Shown piece after piece: positions 21,461 to 24,294 of a DNA stretch of 24,294 bases. Position 1 is the stretch's first letter. Each line of letters begins with the position of its first letter. The DNA comes from UBA3792 sp045114775 (GTDB lineage Bacteria > Bacillota > Clostridia > Christensenellales > CAG-138). The notes under the pieces were generated by a model that did not search any database, was not told where the DNA came from, and was given only the letters and a program-made list of their open reading frames with translations. Position numbers and translations under genes: made by a program. The stretch spans positions 1 to 24,294 of the forward strand of contig JBGULC010000009.1 of the NCBI GenBank assembly GCA_045114775.1, written 5' to 3'.

Positions 21461-23926
21461 ATGATTATGCCGAATTCCGTGATTGCACAGTATCCGTGTG
21501 GAAAAGCTTTAACCTGTTCGATCCAAAGAATCGACTCCGATCTGTCCCTTACGTCGGAGCGCTTCGGCGTCTATATGCTGCTGACCGGGACGCTGCAGGT
21601 GACCATGGACGGAGAGCTGTTTATCGCCCGGACGGACGACGTGTTTTCTGTCGAAGCGAATACGCCCTGCAAAGGGTTCGGTTCCGACTGCACCGTCGTG
21701 TCCGTTGCCTTCGATCAGCATTTCTTCGAGCGTACCCTTCCGGTTCCGCGGCATCCTGACTTTCTCTGCAACAGCGCGCTGCTGGGAGACGACGCCTCCT
21801 ATGATTCCCTGCGCCGTCTGATCGCGCGCATCGTAAAAAACAATGCGGACGGACAGCTCGGATATGAATTGCGCAACTGGTCGCTGATCTATTCGCTGAT
21901 GGACGCCATGTATCAGAATTTTAAGGTGGAGGATTCGGAGGCGCGCCATCGGAACGCGCATCGCTACACGGAGCGCATGGCGGAAATCAGCGCGATCATC
22001 CACGAAAACTTCCAGACCAATCTGACGCTTTCCGAGCTTGCGGGCCGGGTGCACCTTTCCGCACCGTATCTGTCCAAGTTCATCGAAAAGCAGTTCGGCA
22101 TGACGTTTCTCAACTATCTGCAAAAGGTTCGCCTCAACCATGCAACAAATGAATTGCTGAAAACGAGCAATACGATCGAGACGATATCCCAAAACGCGGG
22201 ATTTCCGAACAGCTATGCGTTTGTGCAGGCGTTCAAAAAGGAATACGGCGTGCTCCCGAGTCTTTACCGGAAACAGGCGGAAGAAAAGCCGAAAACCGAC
22301 GCTGCGATCCGTCCGATCGAACAGCACGATTATATGAGCGGACTGAAAAAGTATCTGGAAAAGCAGCGCGATGACGAACCGTTGCAAACAGTTTCCGTCC
22401 GGGCAAGCGTTCGGGCAAACAATGCGATCGGATCGCTCAGGCATACCTGGCGCGATCTCATCGGGGTCACCCGGGCAAGTGCGATCCTTTCGGCGGAAAT
22501 TCAGGAAATGCTTTCCCGCATCCGCCGGGAAATCGGCTTCTCCTACGTAAAGTTCAACGGCATCTTCTCCGACGACATGCACGTCTACACGGAGGATGCA
22601 TCGGGAAAGCCGGTGTACAGCTTTGTATACACGGATAAGGTCCTGGACTTTCTGCAGTCGATTTCGCTGAAGCCGATGATCCAGCTCGGCTTTATGCCGG
22701 AAGCGATGGCGAAATCAAAAAAGCAGATCTTCGGCTATTCGGTGGGCGAACCCGCCTCCCTCGATCGCTGGCAGGGGCTGACAGAAGCGTTCCTTCGCCA
22801 TCTAATCAAACGCTACGGCGTCGAGGAGGTCCGAACCTGGCGTTTCTCCCTTTGGCATCAGCCGGACACGCCGGAAAACATGTACGGCTTTTCGGACGTC
22901 AACACCTTCTACCGATTTTGGAAGGCAACCTATGACGCCGTCAAGCGCTTCGATCCCTCGCTCTTGCTTGCATCGCCGCCGACCTTTTATATTTTAGAGG
23001 AAGATTATGAAAACTGGTATATTCCGTTTATACAATGGTGCCGGAAGAACGATTGCATGCCGGACGCCTTGTGTTTTCATTATTATGATACGGCGTTTAC
23101 CGAAGAGCTCGGCGACTCCGCATCCTTTGGCTTTGCGCGTCCGATGGCGCTGCGGGAAGCTGCGAACGGCTTCGGACAGTTTACGCTTCGCATCCAAAAC
23201 GAACGTCATCGATTGCAGTGCGATACGCTGCCGATCTACCTGACGGAATGGAACAACACACCGAGTCAGCAGGATCTTCTGAACGATACCTGCTTCAAAT
23301 CCTGCTATATCATCAAGGGCATTTTAGAGAACTACGACCGTCTGATGAGCTTCGGATACTGGTCATTAACGGACTGGATGGGCGAGGCCCCCCAACCGGA
23401 ACAGCTCTTTTTCGGCGGGCTCGGACTGTTCACCGTCAACGGCATTCCGAAGGCAAGCTACTATGCTTTTTCGCTGCTACGCGAACTCGGCGATACGCTG
23501 CTCGGCAAGGGGGACGGTTGGTTCATCACCAAGCAAGACGACACCTATGCGATTCTGCTCTACCATTACCGTCACTTTTCCCATCTGTACGCGCGCGGAG
23601 AACGGTTCGACATGACGTTCACCGATCGATATACGCCGTTTTCACCCGAGAATCAGTTGGACGCGCATATCTCGATCCGCGACATTCCGAACGGTGAATA
23701 CACCGTAACGGAAACGATCGTCAGTCGGCACAGCGGTAGCTCCTTTGACACTTGGCTTTCCATGGGCGCGCCGGACCGGCTGACCGCCAACGAACAGAAA
23801 ACGCTTGCCGCCCGTTCCGTTCCCGCCATCAGCAAATACCGTTCCTCCATCCAAAACGGTGTCTTGGAACTCGACGCCCTTCTGGATATGCTCGAAATCC
23901 GACTGATACAGATCACGCGGTTTTAG
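21461..23926 (+). CDS. AraC-family regulator fused to a GH39-like domain
   Basis: The protein has 821 residues. Residues about 20-100 form a cupin-like sensory region. Residues 170-271 hold a double HTH of AraC type (LTLSELAGRVHLSAPYLSKF at 188-207; TIETISQNAGFPNSYAF at 238-254). Residues about 325-720 match the GH39 beta-xylosidase fold: IGFSYVKFNGIFSDDM, SLKPMIQLGFMPEAM, the acid/base segment and the nucleophile segment PIYLTEWNN (E596). In active GH39 enzymes the acid/base lies in 'WNEPD'; here it reads W465-H-Q467-P-D, so the Glu appears replaced by Gln while the nucleophile Glu is kept. A non-hydrolysing sugar sensor is likely. The GGAGGAGGA site fits a start at 21461 or at the ATG six bases further. 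It is divergent from the operon and probably activates it. Confidence 0.9.
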   Translation: MIMPNSVIAQYPCGKALTCSIQRIDSDLSLTSERFGVYMLLTGTLQVTMDGELFIARTDDVFSVEANTPCKGFGSDCTVVSVAFDQHFFERTLPVPRHPDFLCNSALLGDDASYDSLRRLIARIVKNNADGQLGYELRNWSLIYSLMDAMYQNFKVEDSEARHRNAHRYTERMAEISAIIHENFQTNLTLSELAGRVHLSAPYLSKFIEKQFGMTFLNYLQKVRLNHATNELLKTSNTIETISQNAGFPNSYAFVQAFKKEYGVLPSLYRKQAEEKPKTDAAIRPIEQHDYMSGLKKYLEKQRDDEPLQTVSVRASVRANNAIGSLRHTWRDLIGVTRASAILSAEIQEMLSRIRREIGFSYVKFNGIFSDDMHVYTEDASGKPVYSFVYTDKVLDFLQSISLKPMIQLGFMPEAMAKSKKQIFGYSVGEPASLDRWQGLTEAFLRHLIKRYGVEEVRTWRFSLWHQPDTPENMYGFSDVNTFYRFWKATYDAVKRFDPSLLLASPPTFYILEEDYENWYIPFIQWCRKNDCMPDALCFHYYDTAFTEELGDSASFGFARPMALREAANGFGQFTLRIQNERHRLQCDTLPIYLTEWNNTPSQQDLLNDTCFKSCYIIKGILENYDRLMSFGYWSLTDWMGEAPQPEQLFFGGLGLFTVNGIPKASYYAFSLLRELGDTLLGKGDGWFITKQDDTYAILLYHYRHFSHLYARGERFDMTFTDRYTPFSPENQLDAHISIRDIPNGEYTVTETIVSRHSGSSFDTWLSMGAPDRLTANEQKTLAARSVPAISKYRSSIQNGVLELDALLDMLEIRLIQITRF

Positions 23927-24033
23927 ATCTTGCACGGTATACCGCGTTTCGGTGTGTGGCCATGTTATTCTCTGAGCCAATAATGGAACTCAGTATGAAT
24001 GCCAGATAATTGTCAGAAACGATGTCGAATTTA

Positions 24034-24209
24034 GGCATAAAAGGGATATGCCAAACATGCCAAATCGTATGCCAATTTCCCATCAAAGGTTGTAGATTTC
24101 TATAGATTTTTAGAATTGTCACTTTCGAGAAAATGTCAGCCATATAGGCGTTTATAGGGTACTAAAGATTATCGCCGATTGGGCGCTTCTATTTCCCGAC
24201 CATGAAACC
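24034..24209 (+). repeat. Iteron leader, copy B (dispersed repeat)
   Basis: This second copy of the leader at 6881-7055 starts with the same GGCATAAAAGGGATATGCC, has iterons at 24047, 24056 (CATGCCAA) and 24068 with the same 9/12 spacing, the same ATATAGGCGTTTATAGGGTA block, and ends on ATGAAACC. Differences are scattered substitutions and one extra base, so the copies are old rather than recent. The stretch 23927-24033 before it, after the regulator gene, holds nothing I can identify. Confidence 0.85.
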
Positions 24210-24294
24210 GATCGGGCAGAAGAAGGAAAAGGCGCAGGAGACGCCCGCGCAATTCGAATGCGCCTGCGATACCTGTCCCTCTTTGGAAGCGTGC
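24202..24294 (+). CDS. Start of a third MKPxG... gene, cut by the window edge
   Basis: The 31 codons present encode MKPIGQKKEKAQETPAQFEC, then ACDTCPSLEAC. The first residues parallel MKPVGKNKG of the tRNA-binding gene at 7048, and the position behind the same leader is identical, so this is probably a further member of that family. The Cys cluster C-x-C-x-x-C is not present in the other copy and could be a small metal site. The tRNA-binding domain itself would lie outside the window. Confidence 0.55.
   Translation, partial: MKPIGQKKEKAQETPAQFECACDTCPSLEAC

Noticed and set aside
23913..24143. 76-codon minus-strand frame at the right end
   Set aside because: It reads through the iterons of leader copy B and has no ribosome binding site or family features.

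Overview
The window looks like a low-to-mid G+C Firmicute (class Clostridia), most likely gut-dwelling. The signs are CUT2-type sugar ABC genes, GGAGG-type ribosome binding sites, a CcpA-type cre site, Tn916-like xis/int pieces and a small DUF6809-like protein. Base composition is mosaic: the sugar operon is G+C-rich with G/C-rich third positions, while 4-9.6 kb and the right end are A+T-richer. Several genes stop abruptly at junctions.

Left region (1-4.2 kb): the broken start of a UPF0597 gene (253-396), glutaminase glsA (435-1376), the last part of an IS630-type transposase (1659-1901), a DUF6809-like small protein and an unidentified gene tail on the minus strand, then a GH13 alpha-glucosidase (2344-4032, minus) preceded by a small, apparently frameshifted reading frame.

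Middle region (4.2-9.65 kb): two paralogous genes for an EMAP/Trbp111/MetRS-C-type tRNA-binding domain (4286-4909 and 7048-7536) bracket a four-fold zinc-ribbon protein with a nuclease-like tail (5135-6334) and several hairpins. The second copy sits behind a leader of about 170 bp carrying TATGCCAA iterons. The same leader, with the start of another MKPxG... reading frame, recurs at the right edge (24034-24294), about 17.15 kb away. A diverged relative of it lies at 8858-9062. Between them are remnants of an integrative element: truncated parA, intact xis, truncated int.

Right region (9.64-23.93 kb): a minus-strand operon for a rhamnose-containing glycoside. In transcription order it holds a sugar ABC ATPase, permease, substrate-binding lipoprotein, second permease, GH3 enzyme, beta-phosphoglucomutase, GH78-like alpha-L-rhamnosidase, rhaB, rhaA and a rhaD cut off in mid-gene where it meets the int remnant. 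A divergent 821-residue regulator (21461-23926) fuses an AraC-type activator to a GH39-like domain whose acid/base Glu appears replaced by Gln, so it is probably a sugar sensor. The inferred pathway is import of a rhamnosyl-glucoside, cleavage by GH78, breakdown of the glucoside by GH3 (possibly by phosphorolysis, which would feed beta-phosphoglucomutase), and rhamnose breakdown by RhaA, RhaB and RhaD.

The most interesting items are the dispersed leader/iteron module with its tRNA-binding paralogues, the AraC-GH39 sensor, and the GH3/beta-phosphoglucomutase pairing.
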